Source of the DNA: Stenotrophomonas indicatrix
GTDB lineage: Bacteria; Pseudomonadota; Gammaproteobacteria; Xanthomonadales; Xanthomonadaceae
Direction: 5' to 3'
NCBI RefSeq assembly: GCF_002750975.1
Contig: NZ_PEJS01000001.1
Location: 2,108,001 to 2,172,000, forward strand
DNA: 64,000 nt
Shown: in pieces, positions 52,033 through 60,723 of the stretch
How the letters are laid out: each line of letters begins with the position of its first letter
How positions within the stretch are numbered: the first letter of the stretch is position 1
Program-made: the position numbers and the translations under genes
Notes under the pieces: model-generated
Told to the model about the DNA's origin: nothing
What the model saw: only the letters and a program-made list of their open reading frames with translations
Database searches by the model: none

Positions 52033-53468
52033 TCGGCACCGCATCACGCGTGGGCGTGCTCGCCTGTGCGCTGTCGCTGGCCGGCTGTGTGTCCGGCCCG
52101 GACTACACGCTGCCGGCCAACGCGGTTGCCGCCGCGCCGGCAGCCCGCCGCGCATTCGTATCGAGCCACCAGGCGGCCTACGCACAGGCCGAGCTGCCGG
52201 ACCGCTGGTGGCAGCTGTATGACGATCCACGGCTTGATGCCTACGTCAGCGAAGCACTGCGAGCCAACACCGATCTGCGCGCGGCCGATGCCAACCTGCG
52301 CCGCGCCACGGCGATGGTGCTGCAGTACCGGGCCGAGGGCTCGGCAAGCACCGACGCAGATGCATCGGCCACGCTGGACCATGCCGGGGGATATACCTCG
52401 CCCACCTCGCCACCGCAGGTATATGCGCTCGGCATCCATCTGTCCTACCCCTTGGACCTGGCGGGTGGCATCCGCCGCGGTATCGAAGCTGCCAGCGCCG
52501 ATGCAGAGGCTGTCGCTGCAGCACGTGACCAGGTGCGGGTGGTGGTCGCCGCCGCTGTCACCCGCGCTTATGTCGGCATCTGTTCGACCAACCTCACCCT
52601 GGCGGCGACGCAGCGTGTGCTCGATACGCAGCGCGCCACGCTGGACGCCACCACCCGCTTGGCGGCCGGCGGGCGCGGAACCGAATTCGACGTCAGCCGG
52701 GCGCGCGCGGCGGTCAACCGCAGTGCGGCGGCGGTGCCGCATCTGGTTGCCGAACGGCAGGCGGCCCTGTTCGCGCTGGCGGCGCTGATGGGACGCGTAC
52801 CGGCCGACTATCCGCAGGACGTCGCCAACTGCCAACAACCGCCGCGCCTGCAGCAACCGGTTCCGGTCGGCGATGGTGGCCAGCTGATCCAGCGCCGCCC
52901 GGATGTCCGCGCGGCCGAGCGCAGCCTGGCGGCCGCCACCGCGATGATCGGCGTGGAAACGGCAGCCCTGTACCCACAGGTGAGCATCGGCGCGTCCGCT
53001 GGCACGGCAGGTTCGTTCAAGCAGCTGCTGAGCAGCGACAGCGTCGGCGCGTCCATCGGACCGCTGCTGTCGTGGCGCTGGCCGAACCGCCGCGCAACCC
53101 GGGCGCGGAACGATGCGGCCGGCGCCAATGCCGATGCCACGCTGGCATCGTTCGATGGCGTGGTGCTGGACGCGCTGCGGCAGACCGAAACCGCGCTGTC
53201 GGCCTACGCGCAGGAGATCGATCGCGAGCACAGCCTTGCCCTCGCCCGCGACGACGCGGCACGTGCCAGCGATCAGGCCGGGCAGTTGTACCGGTTCGGC
53301 AGGATCGACTTCATCGACGTGCTGTCTGCCGAGGCCGCGCTGGCCGATGCAGAGTCTGCCCTGGCAGCATCGCGCGCGCAGCTGGGGGATCGTCAGGTGG
53401 ATCTGTTCCTGGCGCTGGGTGGGGGCTGGGGGGCGGCAGGCGCAACGCCCGACGCGCTTGATCGCTGA
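52029..53468 (+). CDS. Outer-membrane efflux lipoprotein (NodT/OprM-like)
   Basis: 479 residues starting at a GTG that overlaps the previous stop. Lipobox LAGC at residue 20, then GPDYTLP, a typical start. The paired OEP repeats include ELPDRWWQLYDDPRLDAYVS, GDGGQLIQRRPDVRAAERSL and GAAGANADATLA-type helices (NDAAGANADATLASFDGVVL). It forms the trimeric channel of the efflux system. A hairpin follows. Confidence 0.94.
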   Translation: MIGTASRVGVLACALSLAGCVSGPDYTLPANAVAAAPAARRAFVSSHQAAYAQAELPDRWWQLYDDPRLDAYVSEALRANTDLRAADANLRRATAMVLQYRAEGSASTDADASATLDHAGGYTSPTSPPQVYALGIHLSYPLDLAGGIRRGIEAASADAEAVAAARDQVRVVVAAAVTRAYVGICSTNLTLAATQRVLDTQRATLDATTRLAAGGRGTEFDVSRARAAVNRSAAAVPHLVAERQAALFALAALMGRVPADYPQDVANCQQPPRLQQPVPVGDGGQLIQRRPDVRAAERSLAAATAMIGVETAALYPQVSIGASAGTAGSFKQLLSSDSVGASIGPLLSWRWPNRRATRARNDAAGANADATLASFDGVVLDALRQTETALSAYAQEIDREHSLALARDDAARASDQAGQLYRFGRIDFIDVLSAEAALADAESALAASRAQLGDRQVDLFLALGGGWGAAGATPDALDR

Positions 53469-53483
53469 ACCGCGCTCAATCGT

Positions 53484-53512
53484 GAGCGGCTGGCCTGTGA
53501 AACCAGCCGCTC
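53484..53512. terminator. Hairpin between convergent efflux and fasciclin genes
   Basis: A perfect 10-bp stem GAGCGGCTGG/CCAGCCGCTC with a 9-base loop. It lies between converging stop codons and could act in both directions. No long T run is present on either strand. Confidence 0.5.
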
Positions 53513-53543
53513 CCGCACTGCCATCGATGTTGCGGCCCTGGGC

Positions 53544-54107
53544 TCACTTCGGCATCAGCACCGAATCGACCACATGCACCACGCCATTGGACTGCCTCAC
53601 GTCGGCGGTGGTCACCGCAGACTTGCCGCCTTTGGCGTCGACCACCCAGACCTTGCCATCCTGCAGCTTCACCGTCAGCGCTTCACCCTGCACTGTTTTC
53701 AGCGTGCTGCTGCCGCCGTGGCTGCGCGCTGCTGTGGTCAGCTGGGTGGAGGTGTAGGTGCCCGGTACCACGTGATAGGTCAGGACCTGGGTCAGCTTGG
53801 CCTTGTTTTCAGGCTTCAGCAGCGTTTCCACGGTGCCTGCGGGCAGCTTGGCGAAAGCCTGGTTGTCGGGAGCAAATACAGTGAACGGACCCTTGCCGCT
53901 GAGCGTGTCAACGAGCCCGGCCGCCTTCACCGCAGTCACCAGGGTGCTCAGGTTCTGGGCGGTGGAGGCGTTTTCGACGATGGTCTTGTTCGCGTACATC
54001 GGCACGCCACCGACCATCGGGTTGTCGGCGGCAAAGGCGGCCGGGGCAGTTGCGCAGGCAACCGCGACGGTGGCGGCAAGAGTCAGGCGCTGGATCTGGG
54101 TACGCAT
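53544..54107 (-). CDS. Secreted fasciclin-domain protein
   Basis: 187 residues from the ATG at 54107 (GAGGA upstream). Signal peptide to AAFAADNP. A single FAS1 domain at about 35-185 has KGPFTVFAPDNQAFAKLPAG (box 1) and GVVHVVDSVLMPK (H2 box). It is probably periplasmic or extracellular and adhesive. The 292 bases upstream (54108-54399) show no gene. Confidence 0.95.
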   Translation of the reverse strand: MRTQIQRLTLAATVAVACATAPAAFAADNPMVGGVPMYANKTIVENASTAQNLSTLVTAVKAAGLVDTLSGKGPFTVFAPDNQAFAKLPAGTVETLLKPENKAKLTQVLTYHVVPGTYTSTQLTTAARSHGGSSTLKTVQGEALTVKLQDGKVWVVDAKGGKSAVTTADVRQSNGVVHVVDSVLMPK

Positions 54108-54399
54108 GTTCGTGTCCTCGTTGATAGCCCAACCGGGCTGGGAAATGCGCAGCATTCGCTGCCGTCACTGCACCACCTTGCAGCCATGCGGGAATGCAGG
54201 GCATCCGTAGCAGCAGGGAAGAAGCGTTGCGTGCATGAGGGCATACGCCGCAAGCCGATGGCCGGATGCATCGTTTGGCGCTGGGGCAGTGAACGGTTCA
54301 ACAAGGTGCGTGCCGCGTCGTGAGGATGTTCACGGGATCGTGATGCGCTGAAGAGCGGAGAGTTGCCGCGATCGGCTGTCCAAGCAGAGCGGCGGTGCT

Positions 54400-55047
54400 T
54401 CAGCTTTCGCCGCTGGCCCTGAGCTGGGCACTCAACAGACGTGTCAGGGTCCTGCGTGCCAACCAGCCCTGCAGTTGCTTGGCCTTGATGGTCTTGGCCA
54501 TGAGGCAGGGCGCGCCTTCCACGGTGTGGTCGATGTGGTAGCAGCGCGAGGCGCCACAGAGCTCGGCCTGGCTGGCGGTCACGATGACCACGGTCACCTC
54601 CAGGCTGGTGAAGGCGATATCCGCCTTGATGTCCGGGTTCTCAGTGCCGGCACGGTCGATGAGCGTGCGGAAGCGGCCCAGGTCGCGTTCTCCGCCGCTG
54701 CTGAGCGGCCCCACGTTGGTGGCGCGCCGGATGTCCTCCTCCTCTCCGGGGACAGCGTTGTTCCAATGTTCAGTGCGCTCGGGAATGACTGCGCGGACGA
54801 CCTTGCCGCCCGGCTCGATCAGATCGATGACCACATCCAGCAGATACACCGGCTCCAACCCAAGGTTGGTCACAAAACAGTGCGCATCCAGATGCTTGCC
54901 CGCACCGGAGGTGATCAGAATGGATGGCCGTTGCTGGCGGCGGTAGCTGCGCAGGAACACGCTCAGATAGACCACCCAGATCAGCGCCGTTACGCAGGTC
55001 ATGGCGGCGGTGATCAGAGGTGCAAGGTGAAGCAGATTCTGGAGCAT
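54400..55047 (-). CDS. One-helix membrane protein, unknown
   Basis: 215 residues if it starts at the ATG of 55047; in-frame starts upstream to 55194 exist, and no ribosome site decides. It has one N-terminal helix (LITAAMTCVTALIWVVYLSV), a basic stretch, and a domain with beta strands (SILITSGAGKHLDAHCFVTN, EPVYLLDVVIDLIEPGGKVV, SLEVTVVIVTASQAELCGAS) that looks like a beta sandwich. Topology suggests the domain faces the cytoplasm. No family recognised. Confidence 0.6.
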   Translation of the reverse strand: MLQNLLHLAPLITAAMTCVTALIWVVYLSVFLRSYRRQQRPSILITSGAGKHLDAHCFVTNLGLEPVYLLDVVIDLIEPGGKVVRAVIPERTEHWNNAVPGEEEDIRRATNVGPLSSGGERDLGRFRTLIDRAGTENPDIKADIAFTSLEVTVVIVTASQAELCGASRCYHIDHTVEGAPCLMAKTIKAKQLQGWLARRTLTRLLSAQLRASGES

Positions 55048-55285
55048 TCCCGATGGTGTCTCACGCAGCTTCGCTGGAGAGAACATCATCGCGATTGCAT
55101 CGCTCGCGGGCCGTGAAGTCATGCTCGTGGCGAAGACGGCACCTCTGCGCGGTTGCCCGCTGGCGTCGGTGCCCGGCTTGGTCGACGCGTCCAACAGTCG
55201 TCGTCAGCGGGCAGAAGGAACTGACTGGCCCGGCTGCGCACTGCAACGGCCGAGCAAAGGCTCGGCGCCGCAATGCGGTACTCGA

Positions 55286-56203
55286 TCAGTTGGCCAGGGC
55301 GAAATCCAACCCCGCGCACACCGCCGCCACCTGGGCGTCGTTGCATTCCTGCGGGTTGGTGCGCGGGCTGTCCGGGTACACCTCGGTGGTGGTGGCATAC
55401 AGCGCATCGGTGAAGCCGGCACATGCACCAATGGAACGCGACTCGCCCCACACCACGCCCAGCGACTGCAGCGGCATGCCCACCAGATTGCCTTCGGCGT
55501 CGGCCGGGGCAATGTGGGTGATCGGAGCCACGGCGGCGATCAGCGCCTTCTGGAATTCGTGCTGCGGGTCTTCGCTGTTGCCAATCACATAGAAGCCATC
55601 GGGAATGGTGTCGCGCTCGAACGGCTTGCCGTCGCGGGCGCAGCGGGCCGGGTCGAACTCGTGCAGATCGCTGTCGGTGGTCTCGTGCAGGTCCAGATGC
55701 ACCCGGATGTTGGCCTTGCGTTCGGCCACCCAGCGCATCAATGAGGCGGCTTCTTCGATCAGGCCGCCGTCACGGAAACTGCGGTTGGGATCGATGGCGT
55801 TGGGGTTCCAGCGCTGGATGCGCTCATAGCCCCACGGGCTCACGCACGGGGCCACGATCAGGTTGAAGCGGCCCAGGTAACGCTCGGCGTGCTGCTCCAG
55901 GAACTGCAGGGCGCCATGCACGCCGCTGGTTTCGTAGCCATGCACGCCGCCGGTGACCAGCGCGGTCGGCAGGGCCGGGTTCCAGTCGTGGTTCACCACC
56001 GCAAACAGCGGGTAGTGGTCCGGGGCGTAGTCCAACTGGCCGTACTGCACCACGTCGAAGCGCTCGTCCAGCCGTTCCAGCGCGGTCACCACGTCTTCGT
56101 GGTAGCTGCGCTGCCGCTGCTGGCGGGCCCGCCACTGCGCGCGTTCGGCGTCGCCCCAGGGCTGTCCGGGGGTGCCGATCGGGTAGAACTGCGCAACGGT
56201 CAT
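55286..56203 (-). CDS. M14-type succinylglutamate desuccinylase/aspartoacylase-like metalloenzyme
   Basis: 305 residues from the ATG at 56203 (GGAG seven bases upstream). The zinc site shows GGVHGYETSGVHGALQF (H-x2-E) and RVHLDLHETTDSD for the third ligand. The catalytic Glu lies in ATTTEVYPDSPR. RNPNAIDPNRSFRDG is the substrate-binding Asn-Arg loop in the form WNPNAIDPNRSF. The protein probably hydrolyses an amide or peptide bond on a small acyl-amino-acid substrate. The substrate cannot be told from sequence. Its start lies 143 bases from the divergent DUF3348-type operon. Confidence 0.87.
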   Translation of the reverse strand: MTVAQFYPIGTPGQPWGDAERAQWRARQQRQRSYHEDVVTALERLDERFDVVQYGQLDYAPDHYPLFAVVNHDWNPALPTALVTGGVHGYETSGVHGALQFLEQHAERYLGRFNLIVAPCVSPWGYERIQRWNPNAIDPNRSFRDGGLIEEAASLMRWVAERKANIRVHLDLHETTDSDLHEFDPARCARDGKPFERDTIPDGFYVIGNSEDPQHEFQKALIAAVAPITHIAPADAEGNLVGMPLQSLGVVWGESRSIGACAGFTDALYATTTEVYPDSPRTNPQECNDAQVAAVCAGLDFALAN

Positions 56204-56346
56204 CTCAAGCTCCAGAAGTCGGGGTGCGGTGGTACAGCCGACCATTTTAAGCCTTGTGGCCCGATCGGTGCTGCCCCTCGCCCCCGCCTTCATACGGCCG
56301 GCCTCATCTGGTTGTAAAATCAACGGTTTTTGGCCCCCACCCCTTG

Positions 56347-57000
56347 ATGGCGAACGCAGCGCAGCCGGTCGTGGATGGACCGGACTTCCTCCGTCTGCTC
56401 GCCCGTCTCAGCGACGGCGCGATGCCGGCCTCCAGTCCCGCCCTGACCGATCGCCTCGGCCAGTGGGTGGACTGGAGCCGTGCCGTGGCCCTTGCCGGGG
56501 CGCTGGATGGCCGCCTGGCTGAACCGGCCGAGGCCGCCGAAGCGCTGGATGACCTGCTGGCCGATTGCGCCCAGGCCGAAGCGAGCCTGTTGGCCTCGCT
56601 GAGCGAGGATGCCGAGGCCGAGCGCCTGCTGGACCTGGCCGAGGCCGCCGCCGCGCCGAACTTCGCTTCGTTGCGGCAGCGCTACCGGGTGCTGCAGCAG
56701 GCCATCCAGACCGCTACCGGCCGTCTGCGCGGCCGCCTGCGCGACCAGCTGGTGCAGGCGTCACCGGAGCTGGCGCGGCTGGCCGAGGTCGATGCGGTGA
56801 TGGAACAGACCTTGAGCCCGCGCGAGCACAGCCTGCTTGCCACCGCCCCGGCGGTGCTGGGTGCCCGATTCGAACGCGTGCACGGCCAGCCCGGCTGGCG
56901 CGCGTCCTTCCGCCACGACATGCGCACGCTGCTGCTCGCCGAGCTGCAACTGCGCTTCCACCCGATCCAGGGGCTGCTTGCCGCCCTGCGCTCACACTGA
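56347..57000 (+). CDS. DUF3348-like helical protein, first gene of the motor-like operon
   Basis: 217 residues from the ATG at 56347. It is all helical and acidic, with FLRLLARLSDGAMPASSPAL, LGQWVDWSRAVALAGALDGR, FASLRQRYRVLQQAIQTATG and a C-terminal LLLAELQLRFHPIQGLLAAL. No signal or membrane helix, so it is cytoplasmic. Such proteins recur beside DUF802/OmpA gene pairs in beta- and gammaproteobacteria (from memory). It begins 143 bases from the divergent M14 gene, so the operon promoter is there. Possibly it contacts the long helical tail of the next product. Confidence 0.8.
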   Translation: MANAAQPVVDGPDFLRLLARLSDGAMPASSPALTDRLGQWVDWSRAVALAGALDGRLAEPAEAAEALDDLLADCAQAEASLLASLSEDAEAERLLDLAEAAAAPNFASLRQRYRVLQQAIQTATGRLRGRLRDQLVQASPELARLAEVDAVMEQTLSPREHSLLATAPAVLGARFERVHGQPGWRASFRHDMRTLLLAELQLRFHPIQGLLAALRSH

Positions 57001-57010
57001 CCGGAACACC

Positions 57011-59275
57011 ATGTCCAGAACTGTTTTCCACGTCCTTGTCTTCCTTGCTGGCCTGCTGGCCGTGTGCTGGATCGGCGTCGGCTATGTCTCGGTGCACCCG
57101 CTGGGTGCAGCCGTGGCAGCGATCATCGCAGCCTGCTACATCGCCGGTGGCGTGGAGCTGTACCGCTACCGGCAGGCCAGCAATGGCCTGCGCGCCGCGC
57201 TGGCTGACCTTTCACTGGCCAAGGAAAGCCTGGCACCGTGGCTGGAGCGTGTGCCGCTGGGCCTGCGCAATGCCGTGCGCCTGCGCGTGGAAGGCGAACG
57301 CACCGCCCTGCCCTCGCCGGTGCTGACGCCCTATCTGGTAGGCCTGCTGGTGCTGCTGGGCATGCTCGGCACGCTGCTGGGCATGATGGACACCCTGCGC
57401 GGCACCGGCCTGGCGCTGCAGAGCGCCACCGACATGGCGGCCATCCGCGGCTCGCTGGCCTCGCCAGTGCAGGGGCTGGCGGTGGCCTTCGGCACGTCCA
57501 TCGCCGGCGTGGCCAGCTCGGCCATGCTGGGCCTGCTGTCGGCACTGCTGCGCCGCGACCGCCTGCAGGTGGTGCAGCAGCTGGACCGCGCCATCGCCAC
57601 TGACCTGCATCCGTATTCGCAAGCCTGGCAGCGTGCCGAGTCGCTGCGCTTGCTGCAGTCGCAGTCTGCGGCGCTGCCTACGCTGATCGATCGCCTGCAG
57701 GCGATGACCAGCACCTTCGAACAGCACAGCGCGGCCGCCAATGAGCGCCTGCTGGCCGGTCAGGCCGAGTTCCTGACGCAGAGCCAGGCGTTGCAGGAAC
57801 GCCTGGCCACCTCGCTGCAGCAGTCGCTGCGCGAGGGGGCCGAAGCCAGTGCTGCGGCCATTGGTGGCGCGCTGCAACCGATGGCCGAAACCACCTTGGC
57901 CGGTCTGGCCAGCCACGGCCAGGCGCTGCATTCGCGTGTCGAACAGGCCGTGCAGCAGCAGTTGAATGGTCTGGCCGAGGGCTTCGAGCGCAGCCGCGTG
58001 GCGACGGAAGCGAGCTGGGCCAGGGTAGTGGCCGAGCAGACCGGCGCGCAGCAGGCGCTGGTTGCCGAACTGCGCCAGCATCTGCAGTCCTTCAGCGAAG
58101 GCCAGAGCACGCAGGGTGAAGCCCTGGTGGCACGCATCGGCGAGCGCCTGCAGGCCGATGCCAGCAGCAACGCCGAGGCCTGGCGCGCTGCTGCCGAACA
58201 GCAGCATGCATTGAACAGTGAACTGGTCGAGCGCCAGCAGCAGGCGCTGCAGCATGCCAGCAGCCACCTGGATGACCGTGCGCAGGCGCTGCTGCAGGCA
58301 CTGGATGAGCGCCACGCCGCCGGCCAGTCGCTGCTGCAGGAACACGAACAACAGCGCCTGCAGGATTGGCAGGCCGCACAGGCCGCCACCGCCACGGCGC
58401 ATGCCGAACTGCAGGCGGGCCTGGATGCACGCGAACAGCAGCGCCAGCTGCGTTGGGACGCGGTAAGTACCGAGCTGCAGCAGGCGCACGCGGCGTTGCA
58501 GGCCCAGCTGCTGGCAGGCGACGAGCAGCGCCTGCAGCGCTGGAGCGATGCGTTGCAGAGCGTTTCGACCGATCTGGCCGAGCGCCTGCAGGCCAATGGC
58601 CAGCGCCTTGCCGAACAGCAGCAGCAGGTCTGCGACACGTTGGCGCAGACCGCGCAGCAGATCGGCGAGAACGGCCGTGCCCAGGCCAGCGCCACGCTGG
58701 CCGAAGTGTCCGCCCTGCTGCAGACTGCGGCCGCAGCACCGAAGGCCGCCGCCGAGGTCATCAACGAACTGCGCAGCACCCTGTCCGAAAGCCTGGTGCG
58801 CGACAACAAGATGCTGGAAGAACGCGGCCACCTGCTGGCCACCGTGCAGACCCTGCTGGACGCGATCAACCACGCCTCGCACGAGCAGCGCACCGCTGTG
58901 GATGCACTGGTCGGAGGCTCGGCCGAACTGCTGGAACGCGTCGGCAACCGTTTCAGCGACCATATCGCGGCCGAGACCGGCAAGCTCGATGGCATCGCCA
59001 CGTTGCTCAATGGCAGTGCCGGTGAAGTGGGCCAGCTGGCCGGCACCTTCGGCGCTGCCGTCGAGCAGTTCGGCACCGCTTCGGCAGAGCTCTCCGGGCG
59101 CCTGGAGCAGATTGGCGGTGCGCTGGATGCCTCGCTGGCGCGCAGCGATGAGCAGCTGGCGTACTACGTGGCACAGGCGCGCGAGGTGGTCGACCTCAGC
59201 CTGCTGTCGCAGAAACAGGTGATGGAAGAGCTGCAGCAGCTGGCCGCGCGCCGCGGCAAGGCCGGCAGCGCATGA
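57011..59275 (+). CDS. MotA/ExbB-like membrane protein with ~570-residue helical tail (DUF802-type)
   Basis: 754 residues from the ATG at 57011. Two N-terminal helices lie at about 5-25 and 31-51. Helix 3 at 104-128 is VGLLVLLGMLGTLLGMMDTL, and helix 4 at 154-180 is GLAVAFGTSIAGVASSAMLG, matching the G-x2-GT-x2-G and A-F-x-TS-x2-G pattern of MotA/ExbB/TolQ proteins. From residue ~181 to the end it is a continuous Ala/Gln/Glu/Leu-rich helix-forming tail with no Pro-rich breaks until ~650, suggesting a long cytoplasmic coiled coil. That layout resembles ZorA. It starts 10 bases after the DUF3348-like gene and overlaps the MotB-like gene by four bases. Confidence 0.88.
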   Translation: MSRTVFHVLVFLAGLLAVCWIGVGYVSVHPLGAAVAAIIAACYIAGGVELYRYRQASNGLRAALADLSLAKESLAPWLERVPLGLRNAVRLRVEGERTALPSPVLTPYLVGLLVLLGMLGTLLGMMDTLRGTGLALQSATDMAAIRGSLASPVQGLAVAFGTSIAGVASSAMLGLLSALLRRDRLQVVQQLDRAIATDLHPYSQAWQRAESLRLLQSQSAALPTLIDRLQAMTSTFEQHSAAANERLLAGQAEFLTQSQALQERLATSLQQSLREGAEASAAAIGGALQPMAETTLAGLASHGQALHSRVEQAVQQQLNGLAEGFERSRVATEASWARVVAEQTGAQQALVAELRQHLQSFSEGQSTQGEALVARIGERLQADASSNAEAWRAAAEQQHALNSELVERQQQALQHASSHLDDRAQALLQALDERHAAGQSLLQEHEQQRLQDWQAAQAATATAHAELQAGLDAREQQRQLRWDAVSTELQQAHAALQAQLLAGDEQRLQRWSDALQSVSTDLAERLQANGQRLAEQQQQVCDTLAQTAQQIGENGRAQASATLAEVSALLQTAAAAPKAAAEVINELRSTLSESLVRDNKMLEERGHLLATVQTLLDAINHASHEQRTAVDALVGGSAELLERVGNRFSDHIAAETGKLDGIATLLNGSAGEVGQLAGTFGAAVEQFGTASAELSGRLEQIGGALDASLARSDEQLAYYVAQAREVVDLSLLSQKQVMEELQQLAARRGKAGSA

Positions 59276-59931
59276 GCGACGAGCTGGAGGTCGACGGCGG
59301 CTCACACGCCCCGATCTGGGCGGCATTCGGCGATCTGATGTCGGTGCTGCTGGGCGCGTTCGTGTTGATCCTGGTCGGCGTGGTCGCCGTGCAGCTGGAG
59401 TTGTCGCAGCGCCTGGACCAGGAGGTCAAGCAGCGCCAGGCCGAAGCCAAGCGCCTGCAGACGCTGGAGCAGGCGCTGGCTGGCCCGCTCGCCGCCGGCC
59501 GGGTGACGCTGGTGAATGGCCGCATCGGCATCAGCGGCAGCGTGCTGTTCGCGCTGAACTCCGACCAGCTGCAGCCGGAGGGTCAGGAACTGCTGCGCAG
59601 CCTGGCCGCGCCGCTGGCGGCCTATCTCGGCACGCGCGAAGAGATCCTGATGGTCAGCGGTTTCACCGATGACGCACCGGTGCGGGAAGGCAACCGCCGC
59701 TTCGCCGACAACTGGGAGCTGTCCGCGCAGCGCTCGCTGACGGTGACCCGTACCCTGATCGCCGACGGCGTACCGGCCGATGCGGTGTTCGCCGCCGCGT
59801 TCGGCAGCGAGCAGCCGGTCAGCTCCAATGCCAACGAAGATGGCCGCGCGCGCAACCGCCGTGTGGAGATCGCGCCGATTCCCAAGCCCAAGGCTGCTGC
59901 GCCGGGCGAGAAAAACGGCAATGGCAGCTGA
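59272..59931 (+). CDS. MotB-like OmpA-domain protein
   Basis: 219 residues. A short cytoplasmic N-terminus, then one helix at about 17-42 beginning FGDLMSVLLGAFVLILVGVV, where Asp21 sits as does the ion-carrying Asp of MotB/ExbD. A linker helix follows, then an OmpA peptidoglycan-binding domain at about 75-205 with SVLFALNSDQLQPEGQELL, NWELSAQRSLTVTRTLIADG and ARNRRVEI. It should form a 5:2 ion-driven stator complex with the preceding protein and hold on to the cell wall. Overlaps of four and eleven bases link it to both neighbours. Confidence 0.9.
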   Translation: MSDELEVDGGSHAPIWAAFGDLMSVLLGAFVLILVGVVAVQLELSQRLDQEVKQRQAEAKRLQTLEQALAGPLAAGRVTLVNGRIGISGSVLFALNSDQLQPEGQELLRSLAAPLAAYLGTREEILMVSGFTDDAPVREGNRRFADNWELSAQRSLTVTRTLIADGVPADAVFAAAFGSEQPVSSNANEDGRARNRRVEIAPIPKPKAAAPGEKNGNGS

Positions 59932-60298
59932 GTCCTCGCCTTTGGAGGGATTGCGTGCCCTGGTGCGCGACCTCGACAGCGGGTCGCGATCGCTGCTGCA
60001 CTACCCGCAGGTGCCGATGCTGGACGACGTGCGCCGCGAGTGGTCCGAGCTGCGCAGCGAACTGCAGGTGCGCCGCTCGCTGCGCACCGAAGCCCCCGCT
60101 GATGGTGGCCCGCTGAACTCGGCGGTGCTGGTGCAGCGCATGCTGGACACGATGCAGGCGACCAGCCCCGGGTATCTGCGCCACTTCATCGACTATGTCG
60201 ATACGCTGTCGTGGCTGCAGGCGTTGCAGGATGGTGCCGCCAGCGCTGCGGATGCCGCAAAGCCGAAACGCACGCGCAAGCCGCGCAACGCGGGTTGA
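59921..60298 (+). CDS. DUF2894-like small protein, last gene of the motor-like operon
   Basis: 125 residues from the ATG at 59921, overlapping the MotB-like gene by 11 bases. Helical, with LRALVRDLDSGSRSLLHYPQ, DVRREWSELRSELQVRRSLR and YLRHFIDYVDTLSWLQALQD, and a Lys/Arg-rich C-terminus. Cytoplasmic. Function unknown. Its 3' end is partly duplicated in the repeat region just downstream. Confidence 0.75.
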   Translation: MAAESSPLEGLRALVRDLDSGSRSLLHYPQVPMLDDVRREWSELRSELQVRRSLRTEAPADGGPLNSAVLVQRMLDTMQATSPGYLRHFIDYVDTLSWLQALQDGAASAADAAKPKRTRKPRNAG

Positions 60299-60307
60299 CG
60301 GATAGCG

Positions 60308-60384
60308 GTAGTGCCGGCCGCTGGCCGGCAGCCTCATGAACCCTCCGCAGCATCCCGCAGTTGCCGGCCAGCGGCCGGCACTAC
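60308..60384. repeat. SMAG palindrome pair, copy 1
   Basis: GTAGTGCCGGCCGCTGGCCG at the left and CCAGCGGCCGGCACTAC at the right, nine bases after the DUF2894-like gene's stop. A likely terminator for the motor-like operon. Confidence 0.88.
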
Positions 60385-60471
60385 CCACCCGTATGTCCGC
60401 AGATGAAGCTGCGGGCATTGCAGGATGCGACGCTAAAGCGCACACGCAGCAACGCGGGTTGACGGATAGCG

Positions 60472-60548
60472 GTAGTGCCGGCCGCTGGCCGGCAGCCTCA
60501 TGAACCCTCCGCATCATCCTGCAGCTGCCGGCCAGCGGCCGGCACTAC
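60472..60548. repeat. SMAG palindrome pair, copy 2
   Basis: Second copy, 164 bases on, with few changes in the loop (CATCATCCTGCAGC versus CAGCATCCCGCAGT). Confidence 0.88.
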
Positions 60549-60581
60549 CCGCGCGTGATGTCCGCAGTTGACCATGTCACC

Positions 60582-60597
60582 AGACAGTCATCTGTCT
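60582..60597. promoter_or_regulatory. Inverted repeat, possible operator of the receptor gene
   Basis: AGACAGTCATCTGTCT, a perfect 6-bp inverted repeat with a 4-base spacer, 127 bases before the receptor ATG. TCATCTGTCT recurs at 60666-60675. The regulator is unknown; it is not a recognisable Fur box or Pho box. Confidence 0.35.
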
Positions 60598-60723
60598 AGC
60601 GCACCATTTTCACGTTGATCGCGCGGCGCCCAAGGCGCCCGTGATCGCATCGCGTGTTTCCCCTTTCATCTGTCTGAGCTCCGCTTCCATGCGGCGGCTC
60701 GCGCTTGCCTGAGTGCCTGTTCC

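Larger units (their letters stand above)
60286..60567 (+). repeat. 164-bp-period tandem duplication with SMAG pairs and a gene tail
   Basis: CAACGCGGGTTGACGGATAG and the following SMAG pair occur at 60286 and again at 60450. The second copy is preceded by a decayed copy of the DUF2894-like gene's last ~80 bases (TTGCAGGATG at 60417, AACGCGGGTTGA at 60451) with internal deletions. Similarity ends near 60567. The rest of the gap to the receptor gene (60568-60723) holds a small inverted repeat and presumably the receptor promoter. Confidence 0.85.

Noticed and set aside
57212..59326. A 704-codon minus-strand open frame opposite the MotA-like tail gene
   Set aside because: It is an antisense shadow of a repetitive Ala/Gln-coding gene; it has no start region or domain.
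56347..60298. A complete Zorya defence system
   Set aside because: The motor pair is similar in layout, but none of the Zorya effectors (ZorC, ZorD helicase/nuclease, ZorE) is present.
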